Assembly (NCBI RefSeq): GCF_001693755.1
Contig: NZ_LYST01000053.1
Location: 55,729 to 119,728, forward strand
From: Gilliamella sp. wkB171
GTDB taxonomy: Bacteria > Pseudomonadota > Gammaproteobacteria > Enterobacterales > Orbaceae
DNA: 64,000 nt
Direction of reading: 5' to 3'
Of this stretch, positions 7,926-18,391 are shown piece by piece; the first letter of the stretch is position 1, and each line of letters begins with the position of its first letter. A model generated the notes under the pieces. The model saw only the letters and a program-made list of their open reading frames with translations. It did no database searches and was not told where the DNA came from. A program made the position numbers and the translations under genes.

Positions 7926-9251
7926 TCACTCAATAACGGATACTTTATTGGCCATCAGCTTTTCAATTTCACTAGGCTCTTTAGGTACAGCAGAAGTGAG
8001 TACTTCGTTACCCGATGAAGTAATTAAAATATTATCTTCAATACGAATCCCAATGCCTTTATATTGATCAGGTACATCGGCATTTTGATTAATATATAAT
8101 CCCGGTTCCACAGTCAACACCATACCTGGTTTTAAAAGATAAAGGCGATCACGTCCTACATCGTGAACATCAATACCTAACCAATGCCCTAAACCATGCA
8201 TATAAAATTCAGTATACGCCTTATCAGCGATCAATTTATCTACATCGCCTTGCATAATACCTAATTTTACTAATCCCTCGACCATAATTTTAATCACGGT
8301 CTGATTAACTTGGTTAATTGAGTTTCCTGGTTTTAATAGCTTAATTGCTGCATATTGTGATGCCAGAACAATATCATAAATTTCACGTTGAGCCTGACTA
8401 AATTTACCGTTTATAGGGAAAGTTCGCGTAATATCTCCCGCATAATGATGATACTCACATCCGGCATCAATTAATACCAAATCACCCTCTTTCAATGGTG
8501 CACTATTATTTTCGTAGTGTAAGATACAGCCATTATTACCGCTTCCAACAATAGTATTATAAGCAGGATATCGGGCACCATTACACGCGAATTCATACAA
8601 AATTTCTGCCTCTAGGTGATACTCATACAAGTTTGGCTTACATTTCTGCATAGCCCTTCGGTGAGCTTGAGCACTAATATCACAAGCCTGTCGTAAAATA
8701 TTTATCTCAAAATCTGATTTAAACATTCGCATTTTATGCACAACATGCCGCCAATCACTGATTGAAATTGGCTTTAAACCAGTGGATTTACCTTCTTTGA
8801 TTACAGCTCGTAATGCTTTTTTAATAATTTTATCCGCGTATTCATACTGCTCATCAGCATAATAAACGATATCTTTTCCCTTCAAGATTTTAGGCAAATT
8901 AGCATTAATGCTGTCAAAACAATAAGCCTCATCGACCCAAACTGTGTCTAAAGCAAGCTCTTGTCCTAAACGATAACCGGTCCATGTTTCAGCTAAAGGA
9001 TCTTTTTTTCGATTAAATAAGATATAACGAGCCTGATTATCATGTTGTTTAATTACTGCAAAAACCGCCTCTGGTTCATTAAAACAAGTGAAATACCAAA
9101 AATCACTATTTTGCCGATAAGGGTAATGCGTATCGTTACTACGAACAACTTCTGGCGCCGCAAAGAAAAGTGCCACACTATTGGTTGCCATTTTAGCGAG
9201 CAATTTTTCACGACGATTACACAGTTCAGTTTTAATATCTGTATCTATCAT
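7926..9251 (-). CDS. pepP: Xaa-Pro aminopeptidase P
   Basis: Dinuclear metal (Mn) peptidase that removes N-terminal residues preceding proline. The 441-residue protein has the creatinase-like N domain and the pita-bread catalytic domain. Metal ligands are visible as LIDAGCEYHHYAGDITRTFP (two Asp), HGLGHWLGIDVHD (His), VEPGLY (Glu) and GIGIRIEDN (Glu). Length equals E. coli PepP. It follows ygfB on the same strand with a 33-base gap, the same pair order as in E. coli, where ubiH and ubiI come next; those are absent here. Confidence 0.95.
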   Translation of the reverse strand: MIDTDIKTELCNRREKLLAKMATNSVALFFAAPEVVRSNDTHYPYRQNSDFWYFTCFNEPEAVFAVIKQHDNQARYILFNRKKDPLAETWTGYRLGQELALDTVWVDEAYCFDSINANLPKILKGKDIVYYADEQYEYADKIIKKALRAVIKEGKSTGLKPISISDWRHVVHKMRMFKSDFEINILRQACDISAQAHRRAMQKCKPNLYEYHLEAEILYEFACNGARYPAYNTIVGSGNNGCILHYENNSAPLKEGDLVLIDAGCEYHHYAGDITRTFPINGKFSQAQREIYDIVLASQYAAIKLLKPGNSINQVNQTVIKIMVEGLVKLGIMQGDVDKLIADKAYTEFYMHGLGHWLGIDVHDVGRDRLYLLKPGMVLTVEPGLYINQNADVPDQYKGIGIRIEDNILITSSGNEVLTSAVPKEPSEIEKLMANKVSVIE

Positions 9252-9284
9252 TTTAATGATCCTAAAAAGAAATTATTATTCCAA

Positions 9285-9827
9285 TTAATGAATAGTCGGT
9301 ACAATATCTGATTCATTAAATTCATCGTAGCACAACATTGAAGTGATACGTACATACTCTTTAATTTCTTCAAAAGCAAAACCAAGTTCTTGTTGATCCT
9401 CATTTTCATCATAACCAAGCTTGACTATTTGACGTAAATCATAAATCGCTTCACCAACATCACCTTTTAACCGATTAATCGTTGGTTGAACTAAACCAAT
9501 TCCCAGTAAAAAATGATTAACCCAACCAACTAATTCATCGATCTGCGAAAACAGATCATGCTCACTAAGTAATAACTCAAACTCAAAATTTTCATTAGAA
9601 AATTGTTGTTTGGTTAAATCATAAAGCTTTTTAATTTGTTGCTCTAATGGTTCAGCAATGGCCTCTCCGTTATTCAACATATCTTTGACTAATGGACGCC
9701 AACTTTCATCATGATTACCACCGGCTAAAATTCCTGATATGAAACCATGTAGTTCAGCAGCATTAATCCCAATCTTACATTCGATTAATTGACGATTTAA
9801 TTCGTCATAGTTAATAGTATCAGTCAT
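9285..9827 (-). CDS. ygfB: UPF0149 family protein YgfB
   Basis: Small mostly helical protein of the UPF0149/YecA-like family. The 180 residues include the family N-terminal pattern (AELHGFISGILAGG) and the VNHFLLGIGLVQP segment, with an acidic C-terminal half. The gene sits directly upstream of pepP, as in other gammaproteobacteria, which supports orthology. The biochemical role is not established from sequence; in Pseudomonas a YgfB relative has been linked to control of beta-lactamase expression, which need not apply here. Confidence 0.9.
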   Translation of the reverse strand: MTDTINYDELNRQLIECKIGINAAELHGFISGILAGGNHDESWRPLVKDMLNNGEAIAEPLEQQIKKLYDLTKQQFSNENFEFELLLSEHDLFSQIDELVGWVNHFLLGIGLVQPTINRLKGDVGEAIYDLRQIVKLGYDENEDQQELGFAFEEIKEYVRITSMLCYDEFNESDIVPTIH

Positions 9828-9949
9828 TACCCCACCCTGATCTTGTCATGTCAATAAAATGCACCCTGCACTTTCACTAATAATTAGTATATAATTCATA
9901 CCTAACTATAAATAATAAACAGGTTACCAAGCTTTATAAAGGAATTATT

Positions 9950-10294
9950 TTGAACATTGCAAGTTTATTCATCAAATTTCCCCTGCTATTTTTCATGTTT
10001 GCTTTAACATTAACTGCCTGTAGTTCATGGTCATCAAACCAAGGTGTCATTATTCTTGATCTACGCGATAAAACCCATACCTATGTAAAAAGCCAAGATT
10101 TACCAAACTATTATAAATTAGGAACAAGTGAACAAGAACTGCAACGATTTGAAACCTTTTGTGAGCAAGAAATTAAAATTTCAAAGCATGATGGTAGCGA
10201 AGAGGCCGTTTTTGAAAACATTAAACATGGTATTCATGGGCAAGTTGAATTCAAAAAGTGTAGTGATAGGATCACTCGAATTTACCAATATTGA
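9950..10294 (+). CDS. small predicted lipoprotein of unknown function
   Basis: The 114-residue product has a signal peptide with lipobox LTAC, placing the lipidated Cys at about residue 24, followed by a short Ser-rich linker and a compact polar domain containing two further cysteines (CEQEIK and KKCSD) that could form a disulfide. The start is a TTG, supported by AAAGGA six bases upstream; no in-frame ATG is suitably placed. It stands alone between divergent ygfB and ptsH. No family recognised. Confidence 0.7.
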   Translation: MNIASLFIKFPLLFFMFALTLTACSSWSSNQGVIILDLRDKTHTYVKSQDLPNYYKLGTSEQELQRFETFCEQEIKISKHDGSEEAVFENIKHGIHGQVEFKKCSDRITRIYQY

Positions 10295-10433
10295 TAAAAT
10301 ATGACTTATCTTGAGATATTACTAAGAATAATATTAACTGTTTCAAAGTTCTATTAAATCTTACTAGCGTTTCTGACAGTTTTTATTTATATTGTTCGCG
10401 TAAATGATAATATTTTTGGGAGTAAAAATAACT

Positions 10434-10691
10434 ATGTACAAGCAAGATGTCACAATTACTGCATCGAATGGTCTTCATACCCGTCCTGCTGCACAATTTG
10501 TCAAAGAAGCCAAAAACTTTAATTCTGAAATTACAGTTACATCCAATGGCAAGAGCGCAAGTGCTAAAAGTTTATTTAAATTACAAACTTTAGGTTTAAC
10601 ACAAGGAACAACAATTACAATTTCTGCTGAAGGCGAAGATGAAAAAGAAGCGGTACATCATCTAGTAAAATTAATTCCAGAATTAGAATAA
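10434..10691 (+). CDS. ptsH: phosphocarrier protein HPr
   Basis: HPr carries phosphate from enzyme I to the sugar-specific EIIA proteins of the phosphotransferase system. The 85-residue protein has the phosphorylated histidine in the motif [11 protein letters not shown] (His15) and the conserved [16 protein letters not shown] around Ser46. The ATG at 10434 gives exactly the E. coli length and has GGGAG upstream; an open frame from 10404 is not needed. First gene of ptsH-ptsI-crr, with ptsI beginning 52 bases downstream. Confidence 0.97.
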   Translation: MYKQDVTITASNGLHTRPAAQFVKEAKNFNSEITVTSNGKSASAKSLFKLQTLGLTQGTTITISAEGEDEKEAVHHLVKLIPELE

Positions 10692-10743
10692 TAACTCCCA
10701 ATTAGCTATGAACAGTTTTAAAATTGAATAAGGATCAAATGTT

Positions 10744-12471
10744 ATGGTATCAGGTATACTTGTTTCTCCCGGTATCGCTTTTGCAAAAGCGTTATTATTA
10801 AAAGAAGAGCCTATTGTTATTAATAATAAACAAATTCTTGATAACAAAATCGATGCAGAAATTGAACGTTTTAAAGAAGCTCGTCAAAAGTCTAGCGAGC
10901 AACTTAACGCTATCATGGAGCGAGCTAAATCAACATTAGGTGAAGATAAAGCGGCTATTTTTGAAGGACATATTATGCTTCTTGAAGATGAAGATCTTGA
11001 GCAAGAAGTTATTTCACGAATCCAAAGTAAACACTCAAGTGCTGATGCCGCAGTACAATCTGTATTTGAAGCACAAGCAAAAGAGCTTGAAAATTTAGAC
11101 GATGAATATCTCAAAGAACGTGCGGCAGACATTCGTGATATCGGTAAACGATTACTGAAAAATATTTTAGGCATCGAAATTGTCGATTTGAGTGCAATTA
11201 GTCAACCTTGTATTTTAGTTGCAACGGATCTTACACCGTCAGAAACCGCTCAATTAAATTTAGAAATGGTGTTAGGCTTCATCACTGATGCAGGTGGACG
11301 CACTTCACACACATCAATCATGGCTCGTTCATTAGAAATACCAGCAATCGTAGGGACATCTAATGCAACACAAGAAATTAAACAAGGTGATTTTGTTATT
11401 CTAGATGCCATCAATAACGCAATTTACATCAATCCGGATCATTCAACTCAAGAAAAACTAAAACAAGTTCAAGCAAAATATCTTGCCGACAAAGAAGAAC
11501 TCGCTAAATTGAAAGATTTACCAGCTGTTACCCTTGATGGGCATCAAGTGGAAATTTGTGGCAATATTGGTACCGTACGCGATATCGCTGGTGCAGAACG
11601 TAATGGTTATGAGGGTGTTGGTCTTTATCGTACTGAATTTTTATTCATGGATCGTGAAAGTTATCCTGATGAAGAAGAACAATTTAAAGCGTATAAAGAA
11701 GTAGCACAAGCGACTAATGGTTTATCTGTCATTGTCCGTACTATGGATATTGGTGGTGATAAAGATGTTCCTTATATGCATCTTCCGAAAGAAGAGAATC
11801 CATTCCTAGGCTGGCGAGCGATTCGTATTTGCTTAGATAGAAAAGAAATACTCCATGCTCAGTTGCGCGCTATTTTACGTGCATCAGCATTTGGTAAACT
11901 TCGTATTATGTTCCCAATGATTATTTCTGTTGAAGAAATTCGTCTATTAAAATCAGAAATCAATATTCTAAAAGAACAATTAAATGCGGAAGGTAAAGCA
12001 TTTGATAAAAATATCGAAATTGGTGTCATGATTGAAACGCCAGCTGCTGCGGTAATTGCACATCATTTAGCGAAAGAAGTTGATTTCTTTAGTATTGGTA
12101 CTAATGATCTAACGCAATATACATTAGCTGTTGATCGTGGTAATGAGCTTATTTCACACCTTTATAATCCACTTTCACCATCGGTATTAACTTTAATTAA
12201 GAAAGTTATCGATGCGTCTCACCAAGAAGGTAAATGGACAGGTATGTGTGGTGAGCTTGCTGGTGATGAAAGAGCCACTATATTATTACTTGGTATGGGG
12301 CTTGATGAATTCAGTATGAGTGCGGTATCTATTCCGAAAATTAAAAAATTAATTCGTAATACTAATTACCAAGAAGCGAAAAAATTTGCAGATACAGCAT
12401 TAGAAAAAGCAACAGCTAAAGAAATTCTTGATTTAATACAAACTTATACCGCTGAAAAGCAAATTTGTTAG
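10744..12471 (+). CDS. ptsI: phosphoenolpyruvate-protein phosphotransferase (enzyme I)
   Basis: Enzyme I takes phosphate from phosphoenolpyruvate and passes it to HPr. The 575 residues equal E. coli PtsI in length. The active-site histidine is His189 in [21 protein letters not shown]. The PEP-binding barrel shows [22 protein letters not shown] [32 protein letters not shown] and the catalytic-cysteine motif GMCGELAGD. It lies between ptsH and crr; the gap to crr is only 9 bases and holds AGGAGA, so the two are certainly co-transcribed. Confidence 0.98.
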   Translation: MVSGILVSPGIAFAKALLLKEEPIVINNKQILDNKIDAEIERFKEARQKSSEQLNAIMERAKSTLGEDKAAIFEGHIMLLEDEDLEQEVISRIQSKHSSADAAVQSVFEAQAKELENLDDEYLKERAADIRDIGKRLLKNILGIEIVDLSAISQPCILVATDLTPSETAQLNLEMVLGFITDAGGRTSHTSIMARSLEIPAIVGTSNATQEIKQGDFVILDAINNAIYINPDHSTQEKLKQVQAKYLADKEELAKLKDLPAVTLDGHQVEICGNIGTVRDIAGAERNGYEGVGLYRTEFLFMDRESYPDEEEQFKAYKEVAQATNGLSVIVRTMDIGGDKDVPYMHLPKEENPFLGWRAIRICLDRKEILHAQLRAILRASAFGKLRIMFPMIISVEEIRLLKSEINILKEQLNAEGKAFDKNIEIGVMIETPAAAVIAHHLAKEVDFFSIGTNDLTQYTLAVDRGNELISHLYNPLSPSVLTLIKKVIDASHQEGKWTGMCGELAGDERATILLLGMGLDEFSMSAVSIPKIKKLIRNTNYQEAKKFADTALEKATAKEILDLIQTYTAEKQIC

Positions 12472-12480
12472 GAGACAACG

Positions 12481-12984
12481 ATGGGACTGTTCGATAAAAT
12501 AAAGCAATTTGTGTCCGATGATAGTAAAAATAGCATCGAAATTATTGCGCCACTAAGTGGTGAAATTGTCAAAATCGAAGATGTACCTGATGTGGTTTTT
12601 GCTGAAAAAATTGTCGGTGATGGTGTTGCAATCAAACCTTCTGGGAATAAAATTGTTGCGCCATTAAGTGGTAAAATTGGCAAAATCTTCGAGACCAATC
12701 ATGCTTTCGCCATCGAATCAGACGAAGGTATTGAGCTTTTTGTGCATTTTGGTATTGATACAGTAGAACTTAAAGGCGAAGGTTTTACACGTATAGCAGA
12801 AGAAGGTCAGCAAGTTAAAGTAGGTGATACAATTATAGAGATTGATTTACCATTACTGGAAAGTAAAGCAAAATCAGTCTTAACACCGGTTGTCATTTCC
12901 AACATGGAAACCATTGCCGAACTAACTAAATTATCGGGTACTGTCGAAGCAGGAAAAACACCAATAATGCGAGTTAAGAAGTAA
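12481..12984 (+). CDS. crr: glucose-specific phosphotransferase component EIIA
   Basis: EIIA-Glc passes phosphate from HPr to the glucose EIIBC and regulates adenylate cyclase and non-PTS sugar transporters. The 167-residue protein has both active-site histidines: His74 in [10 protein letters not shown] and the phosphorylated His89 in [13 protein letters not shown]. Two residues are missing relative to E. coli (169 aa) near position 17. Last gene of the pts operon, ending at a strong terminator. No EIIBC gene is in this window. Confidence 0.97.
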   Translation: MGLFDKIKQFVSDDSKNSIEIIAPLSGEIVKIEDVPDVVFAEKIVGDGVAIKPSGNKIVAPLSGKIGKIFETNHAFAIESDEGIELFVHFGIDTVELKGEGFTRIAEEGQQVKVGDTIIEIDLPLLESKAKSVLTPVVISNMETIAELTKLSGTVEAGKTPIMRVKK

Positions 12985-13006
12985 TTACTTATCTTGATTT
13001 AGCTAT

Positions 13007-13043
13007 AAAAAAACCTTCAGTCCAAAAAACTGAAGGTTTTTTA
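13007..13043. terminator. bidirectional terminator between crr and pgi
   Basis: AAAAAACCTTCAGT and ACTGAAGGTTTTTT form a perfect stem with a short A-rich loop and flanking A/T tracts. It ends the pts operon and the convergent pgi gene. Confidence 0.9.
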
Positions 13044-13076
13044 TTTATTCCACTATATTGAATCACTGAAATCAGA

Positions 13077-14726
13077 TTAACGCCACTTTTTATACTGATT
13101 AATTAAGTTATTGGTTGATTGGTCGTGAGAACTTACCGGCTTATCATCAGCCAATTCAGGTAAAATTCGACCCGCTAACTGCTTGCCAAGTTCAACTCCC
13201 CATTGATCAAAACTAAATATATTAAGAATAACACCTTGTGTGAAGATTTTATGTTCATACATCGCAACTAAAGCACCGAGAGTATAAGGCGTAATTTTTT
13301 TCACTAAAATTGAATTAGTTGGTTTGTTACCTTCAAATACTTTAAATGGCACAACGGATTTAACTTCATCTAAACTTTTACCCGCTGCGATAAACTCTTG
13401 TTCAACTTGCTGCGCTGTTTTACCAAAAGCCAATGCTTCTGTTTGAGCAAAAAAGTTAGATAACAATTTTGGATGATGGTCCCCAACCGGATTATGGCTG
13501 ATAGCTGGTGCGATAAAATCACAAGGGATGAGCTTGGTACCTTGATGAATGAGTTGATAAAACGCATGTTGCCCATTGGTTCCGGGTTCGCCCCAAATGA
13601 TTGGACCAGTTGTATAAGTCGTTTTATTACCATTACGATCAACACTTTTACCATTTGACTCCATATTTCCTTGTTGAAAATAAGCAGCAAAGCGATGCAT
13701 ATATTGATCGTAAGGTAAAATAGCTTCGGTTTCAGCACCACAAAAGTTATTGTACCAAAGCCCTATTAACGCGAGTAATGCAGGAATATTTTTATCAATT
13801 GGCGCGCTTTGGAAATGTTTATCCATCGCATGACCGCCAGCTAAAAATTGTTTGAAATTATCAAATCCAATGGATAACACAATCGATAATCCGATTGCTG
13901 ACCACGATGAGTATCGCCCACCGACCCAGTCCCAAAATTCAAACATATTAGCTGTATCAATGCCGAATTTTTCAACTTCTTTGGCATTAGTCGACAGCGC
14001 GACAAAATGTAATGCAACCGCTTTATCATCTTTTGCAGCATCAAGTAACCATTTACGTGCAGTTTGCGCATTAGTCATGGTCTCTTGCGTGGTAAACGTT
14101 TTAGATGCAACTAAAAATAAGGTAGTTTCAGGATTTAATCCTTTAAGAGCTTCAACAATATGCGTACCGTCAACATTAGAGACAAAATGCATTGTTAAAT
14201 GATTTTTATAAGGACGCAATGCTTCAGTAATCATGACCGGACCAAGATCCGAACCTCCAATTCCGATATTCACCACATCGGTTATCGCTTTACCGGTATA
14301 ACCTTTCCACTCACCACTAATCACTTTTTTACTGAATGACTCCATTTTAGCCAGTACAGCATTAACGTCATCCATGACATTTTTTCCGTCAACATAAATC
14401 GGAGTATTTTCTACATTACGCAATGCTACATGTAAAACAGCACGGTTTTCAGTACGGTTAATTTTTTCACCACTATACATCGCTTTAATTGCGCTATTTA
14501 AATCACATTCTTGTGCCAATTTGTAAAGAATGTCCAATGTCTCTTGTGTTACACGATTTTTTGATAAATCGACCAAAAATTCATCTTCGAATGGAATGCT
14601 GAGTTTTTCAACACGATTAGGTTCATCTTTTAAGATCTGTGCAATGGTTTTATTGTGGTGTTTTTGGTAGCTTGTTTGCAGTGACTTCCAAGCGGAAGTA
14701 GTAGTTGGATCAATTGACTTTAACAT
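13077..14726 (-). CDS. pgi: glucose-6-phosphate isomerase
   Basis: Interconverts glucose-6-phosphate and fructose-6-phosphate in glycolysis. The chosen ATG gives 549 residues, the E. coli Pgi length, and has AAGGAA upstream; a longer open frame to 14789 adds residues unlike the family. Signatures include [14 protein letters not shown], the SIS-domain [22 protein letters not shown], and [13 protein letters not shown] with catalytic His, plus [13 protein letters not shown] near the end. Monocistronic, convergent with the pts operon. Confidence 0.97.
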   Translation of the reverse strand: MLKSIDPTTTSAWKSLQTSYQKHHNKTIAQILKDEPNRVEKLSIPFEDEFLVDLSKNRVTQETLDILYKLAQECDLNSAIKAMYSGEKINRTENRAVLHVALRNVENTPIYVDGKNVMDDVNAVLAKMESFSKKVISGEWKGYTGKAITDVVNIGIGGSDLGPVMITEALRPYKNHLTMHFVSNVDGTHIVEALKGLNPETTLFLVASKTFTTQETMTNAQTARKWLLDAAKDDKAVALHFVALSTNAKEVEKFGIDTANMFEFWDWVGGRYSSWSAIGLSIVLSIGFDNFKQFLAGGHAMDKHFQSAPIDKNIPALLALIGLWYNNFCGAETEAILPYDQYMHRFAAYFQQGNMESNGKSVDRNGNKTTYTTGPIIWGEPGTNGQHAFYQLIHQGTKLIPCDFIAPAISHNPVGDHHPKLLSNFFAQTEALAFGKTAQQVEQEFIAAGKSLDEVKSVVPFKVFEGNKPTNSILVKKITPYTLGALVAMYEHKIFTQGVILNIFSFDQWGVELGKQLAGRILPELADDKPVSSHDQSTNNLINQYKKWR

Positions 14727-15410
14727 AATAAATTCCTTAAATAATATAGCATTACTAACCATAATATAACTATGACTAACATGATGCAAGATAAGGATCT
14801 TTTATCTTTTATTTTTAAATTAATCACGCTAAAAATTTGTCGAAAGAACCATCTAATATTCCTTTCAAACAATTTTTTAATTTTCCTTCTGCAACATTAT
14901 CATTGGCTTACCAAATATTAAGTTTTTGGGTTGTGAAGTTTGAGAAATTCTTGTACTAAGTTTGATGGCGTTATTAATGGGGGATTAAATACCAAACAAT
15001 CGGTGACACCGCCGGCTATCTATCATCCCTTTGCTCAACAAGCCGACTTTTTGCAGTATTTTAATAAATTTACTTGCCTTCACTACAGATATAGACAAGA
15101 TAACAAATTGATTAACACCTATAGCTAAAGCCCCATCGATGAAACTTTAGTGAGTTGTATAGGAATTGAGCGTTTCGCCAATCGGTTTATCATTGATAAT
15201 TTCTGCATAAACCTGAAGTAAAAAATGGAAATACACAATTAATTAAGGTGTTATCTCATAAAACTATGTACCTCGTATACAGCCTTATGACGGTAAAAAT
15301 TTACTTTATAAAACAGACATCAAACTACATTTAGATAGATAGTGAATGATTAACACCAGAACAGTTAATTTATTACTATTTCTTTAATTGAAGATAAGAT
15401 TTATTTTCAA
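14727..15410. other. gene-free region with possible decayed coding remnants
   Basis: The 684 bases between pgi and metA hold no intact gene. Two short stretches look more protein-like than the surroundings when read on the minus strand: one near 14990-15090 reads KFIKILQKVGLLSKGMIDSR before a stop, and one near 15150-15225 reads QVYAEIINDKPIGETLNSY before a stop. The first is also locally GC-richer. A plus-strand frame at 14940-15128 overlaps the first and has no ribosome-binding site. Decayed gene remnants are suspected, but no family was recognised. Confidence 0.3.
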
Positions 15411-16343
15411 TTAATCATCAATAGTTAAATTACGTGTAGTTAAATCATATGGTGTTAATTGATAAACGTAATAGTTCAGCCAATTACTAAATAATAAATA
15501 AGCATGACTACGCCATGTCGCTTTAGGTGCTAAATCAGGATTATTGTCAGGAAAATAGTTATAAGGTATTTGTGGATTAATACCGGCTTTTAAATCACGA
15601 AAATATTCATTAGCTAACGTGAAAGAATCATATTCCGGATGGCCTGTTACAAACGCCATACGTTTATCTGCTGTTGCCATTAAATAAGGTCCGGTTACCT
15701 CAGATTCTGCCAAAATGGTTAAATCAGTATAATTTTTAATTTTATCAACCGGAAAATCAGCATAACGCGAATGCGGTGCTAAAAAAGTATCGTCAAAACC
15801 GCGTGTTAAAATGGCATTAGGCTGAGTGATTTGGTGCTGATAAACCCCAGATAGTTTTTGCGTGCGTGTAAATTTTGGCAAATCATATAAAGCATTTAAC
15901 GCTGCTTGTACCCCCCAACAAACAAATAGGGTGGAAGTAACATGATCTTTTGCCCATTTGATAATTTCTGTCAATTTAGGCCAATAAACAACATCTGAAA
16001 ATGCAACTTTGCCTAATGGCGCACCGGTAATAATAAGCCCATCAAAATTCTGATCTTTTATATTATCAAAATCACAATAAAAACTATTTAAATGCTCAGC
16101 CGGCGTATTTTTTGATTCGCGTTGATCAATACGTAATAGCTGGATATTGACTTGTAAAGATGAGTTGGAAAGTAATCGTAAAAATTGATTTTCAGTCTCG
16201 ATTTTTTTAGGCATTAAATTAAGAAAAAGAAGCTTGAGTGGACGAATTTCTTGAGTATTGGCTCGAGATGAAGTCATAACAAATACATTTTCATTACGTA
16301 ATACATCAACCGCAGGTAATGAGTCAGGAATACAAATTGGCAT
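15411..16343 (-). CDS. metA: homoserine O-succinyltransferase
   Basis: First committed step of methionine synthesis, acylating homoserine from succinyl-CoA. The 310-residue protein starts [20 protein letters not shown], as in E. coli MetA (309 aa), and keeps the glutamine-amidotransferase-like triad: the catalytic Cys in [14 protein letters not shown], His in [12 protein letters not shown] and Glu in the same segment. The start at 16343 has AGGAG eight bases upstream; a longer frame to 16382 is rejected because it would run close to the operator. A MetJ-type operator lies 47 bases upstream. Confidence 0.96.
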   Translation of the reverse strand: MPICIPDSLPAVDVLRNENVFVMTSSRANTQEIRPLKLLFLNLMPKKIETENQFLRLLSNSSLQVNIQLLRIDQRESKNTPAEHLNSFYCDFDNIKDQNFDGLIITGAPLGKVAFSDVVYWPKLTEIIKWAKDHVTSTLFVCWGVQAALNALYDLPKFTRTQKLSGVYQHQITQPNAILTRGFDDTFLAPHSRYADFPVDKIKNYTDLTILAESEVTGPYLMATADKRMAFVTGHPEYDSFTLANEYFRDLKAGINPQIPYNYFPDNNPDLAPKATWRSHAYLLFSNWLNYYVYQLTPYDLTTRNLTIDD

Positions 16344-16389
16344 AACAAAAGCTCCTAAAAACAATAAGTTATTTTTAAACACCTAAAAT

Positions 16390-16413
16390 AGACGTCTAGA
16401 AATCCATATAGCT
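16390..16413. promoter_or_regulatory. MetJ operator (met boxes) upstream of metA
   Basis: AGACGTCT at 16390-16397 is an exact match to the 8-base MetJ met-box consensus. It is followed without a gap by AGAAATCC (5 of 8 matches) and ATATAGCT (4 of 8), the tandem 8-base arrangement that MetJ dimers bind cooperatively. Position just upstream of metA supports methionine/S-adenosylmethionine repression. Confidence 0.8.
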
Positions 16414-16564
16414 AAATATAGAGTGTTTTATATCATTTGTCGAGAGTTTTATTTAATCAATGAGATAACATAATTCACAAAAAATCATGGGAATAGTTAA
16501 CAGGTATTATAGGATAGATGAAAGCTTAGCAAGCTAAAAATAATATAATAAAAATCAATACGCG

Positions 16565-17377
16565 TTAAAAAGCTCGGGTATCGGTGCGCCAGCTATCTGC
16601 GGTTAACGCTTCACCAAAATAACTATTAATTAATTTTTGGGTAATATCGCTTAACGGCGATGCTAACACTTCTGCTGTGTTACCATACTCAACAACATCT
16701 CCATTATGCATGACTAAAATTTCATCACTAATATGCTTCATCATACCAATATCTTGTGTGACATAAACATAAGAAATATTATGCTCGGCTTGTAGTGATA
16801 ACATTAAGTTAACAATTTGAGAACGCATTGAAATATCTAACGCCGCTAAAGCTTCATCAAGAATAATGACTTTGGGTTTTAATATTAATGCTCTAGCTAA
16901 TGCGACTCGCTGCTTTTGCCCCGCTGCCATAACCGAAGGATAATAAGCCGCATGCTCAGGTAATAGCCCAACTTGTTTTAATACATCACTAATTAATTTT
17001 TCACGTTCATGAGCATTATATTTAGTATTATGTTTTAAAGGTATTTCTAACAATTGACCAATGCGTAATCTTGGATCAAACGAACTTTCAACATGTTGAA
17101 ATATCATGCGAATAAGTTGACAGCGATAATGATAATCACCATATTCAACCTTATTACCATCAAGCCAAATATCGCCACTATCTGGTTTTATCATACCAAC
17201 CAACATTTTAGCCAATGTTGATTTTCCCGATCCATTTTGCCCAATAATGGCTAACGTTTTTCCTTCATTTAATGAAAAAGATACTGGATTAACAGCATTA
17301 ATTAGCAGCGTACCCAACAATCCCTTAGGTATTTTAAAACGCTTAGATAAATTACGCACTTTCAGTATTGGATTCAT
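16565..17377 (-). CDS. sapF: SapF-type peptide ABC transporter ATP-binding protein
   Basis: ATPase of the Sap/oligopeptide-type ABC importer. The 270 residues align with E. coli SapF: Walker A GQNGSGKSTLAKML (about residues 48-61), signature AAGQKQRVALARALI, Walker B VIILDEALAALD, and C-terminal YFGEALTADSWR. The normal switch-region histidine is replaced: the motif reads YVTQDIGMM, where E. coli SapF has TQHIGMM and typical ATPases have a SHD motif. It ends the sapBCDF cluster, 22 bases after sapD. Sap transport has been linked to antimicrobial-peptide resistance and putrescine export in relatives; the substrate here is unknown. Confidence 0.92.
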   Translation of the reverse strand: MNPILKVRNLSKRFKIPKGLLGTLLINAVNPVSFSLNEGKTLAIIGQNGSGKSTLAKMLVGMIKPDSGDIWLDGNKVEYGDYHYRCQLIRMIFQHVESSFDPRLRIGQLLEIPLKHNTKYNAHEREKLISDVLKQVGLLPEHAAYYPSVMAAGQKQRVALARALILKPKVIILDEALAALDISMRSQIVNLMLSLQAEHNISYVYVTQDIGMMKHISDEILVMHNGDVVEYGNTAEVLASPLSDITQKLINSYFGEALTADSWRTDTRAF

Positions 17378-17399
17378 GACCTGTTCCTATTTTATATAA

Positions 17400-18389
17400 C
17401 TACTCATCCATATTTAACGGAAAATGACAAGCAACAGAATGATCTTTTATCGAGATAAGGTCAGGTGCTTGAATACATTTTTTTTGAGCATAAGGACATC
17501 GTGGACCTAAACGACAACCGATAGGTAAGTGTTCGAGTGATGGAATTACCCCCGGAAGTGTATTTAATGGGCTTTTATGTGGCATAGCTTTACCAAAATC
17601 AGGAATAGCATAAATTAAAGCTTGAGTATAAGGATGATAAGGCGATTTAATTAAATCTTCGCTGTCAGCAATTTCGACCGTTTGCCCACAATAAAGTACA
17701 TTAATCCGGTCGGTCCATCTGGTGACCATCTGTAAATCATGACTAATAAGTAAAATCGTCGTACCAATATTTTGATTCATACTAGCAAGTAATCTAAATA
17801 TTTGCGCTTCTGTTGTTGCTTCCATCGCATTAGTTGGTTCATCTGCAATTAATAGTTTAGGTTGATTGGCTAACGCAATGGCAATCATGACTTTTTGACA
17901 CTCACCTTCGGTTAATTCAAACGGGTAAGATTTTAATATCTCTTTGTGGTGTTTAATACCTACTCGGTGCAATAATTCAACCGCGCGATTTTTGCGCCAA
18001 AATAACCGTTGCCACCAATGTCCTTTAAAGGTTCTTCTTGGAATTGCATCAATTAATTGCTGGCCAATTTTCATAGACGGATCTAAACAAGATTGTGGTT
18101 CTTGAAATATCATCGAAATATGTGCGCTAATGACCTTCCGACGTTGCTTTGTCGTTAGTTTAAGTAAATCAATATCATTAAAATAAAAACGATCGGCTGA
18201 AATCTTCCAATTATGATTGGTCACACCCAAAATAGCTTTAGCAATCAGACTTTTACCTGAACCTGATTCACCCACTAATCCACGAATTTCACCTTCTGAT
18301 AATTTCAAATTAACACGATCTATTGCGCGTAATCGCCCATCAGGGGTGATGAATTCAATGGTTAAATTGCGAATATCTAACAAAGCCAT
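17400..18389 (-). CDS. sapD: SapD-type peptide ABC transporter ATP-binding protein
   Basis: Second ATPase of the Sap transporter, 329 residues. Walker A is [14 protein letters not shown], the Q-loop [12 protein letters not shown], the signature degenerate ([17 protein letters not shown]), Walker [13 protein letters not shown], and the H-switch ISHDLQ is intact. The C-terminal oligopeptide/dipeptide-transporter extension holds a four-cysteine pattern ([15 protein letters not shown] and VACHFP) that is typical of OppD/DppD/SapD proteins and may bind an iron-sulfur cluster. The start codon lies 2 bases after the sapC stop. Confidence 0.92.
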   Translation of the reverse strand: MALLDIRNLTIEFITPDGRLRAIDRVNLKLSEGEIRGLVGESGSGKSLIAKAILGVTNHNWKISADRFYFNDIDLLKLTTKQRRKVISAHISMIFQEPQSCLDPSMKIGQQLIDAIPRRTFKGHWWQRLFWRKNRAVELLHRVGIKHHKEILKSYPFELTEGECQKVMIAIALANQPKLLIADEPTNAMEATTEAQIFRLLASMNQNIGTTILLISHDLQMVTRWTDRINVLYCGQTVEIADSEDLIKSPYHPYTQALIYAIPDFGKAMPHKSPLNTLPGVIPSLEHLPIGCRLGPRCPYAQKKCIQAPDLISIKDHSVACHFPLNMDE

Positions 18390-18391
18390 AA

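Noticed and set aside
14940..15128. 62-codon plus-strand frame between pgi and metA
   Set aside because: No ribosome-binding site and no family; treated as part of a possibly decayed region.
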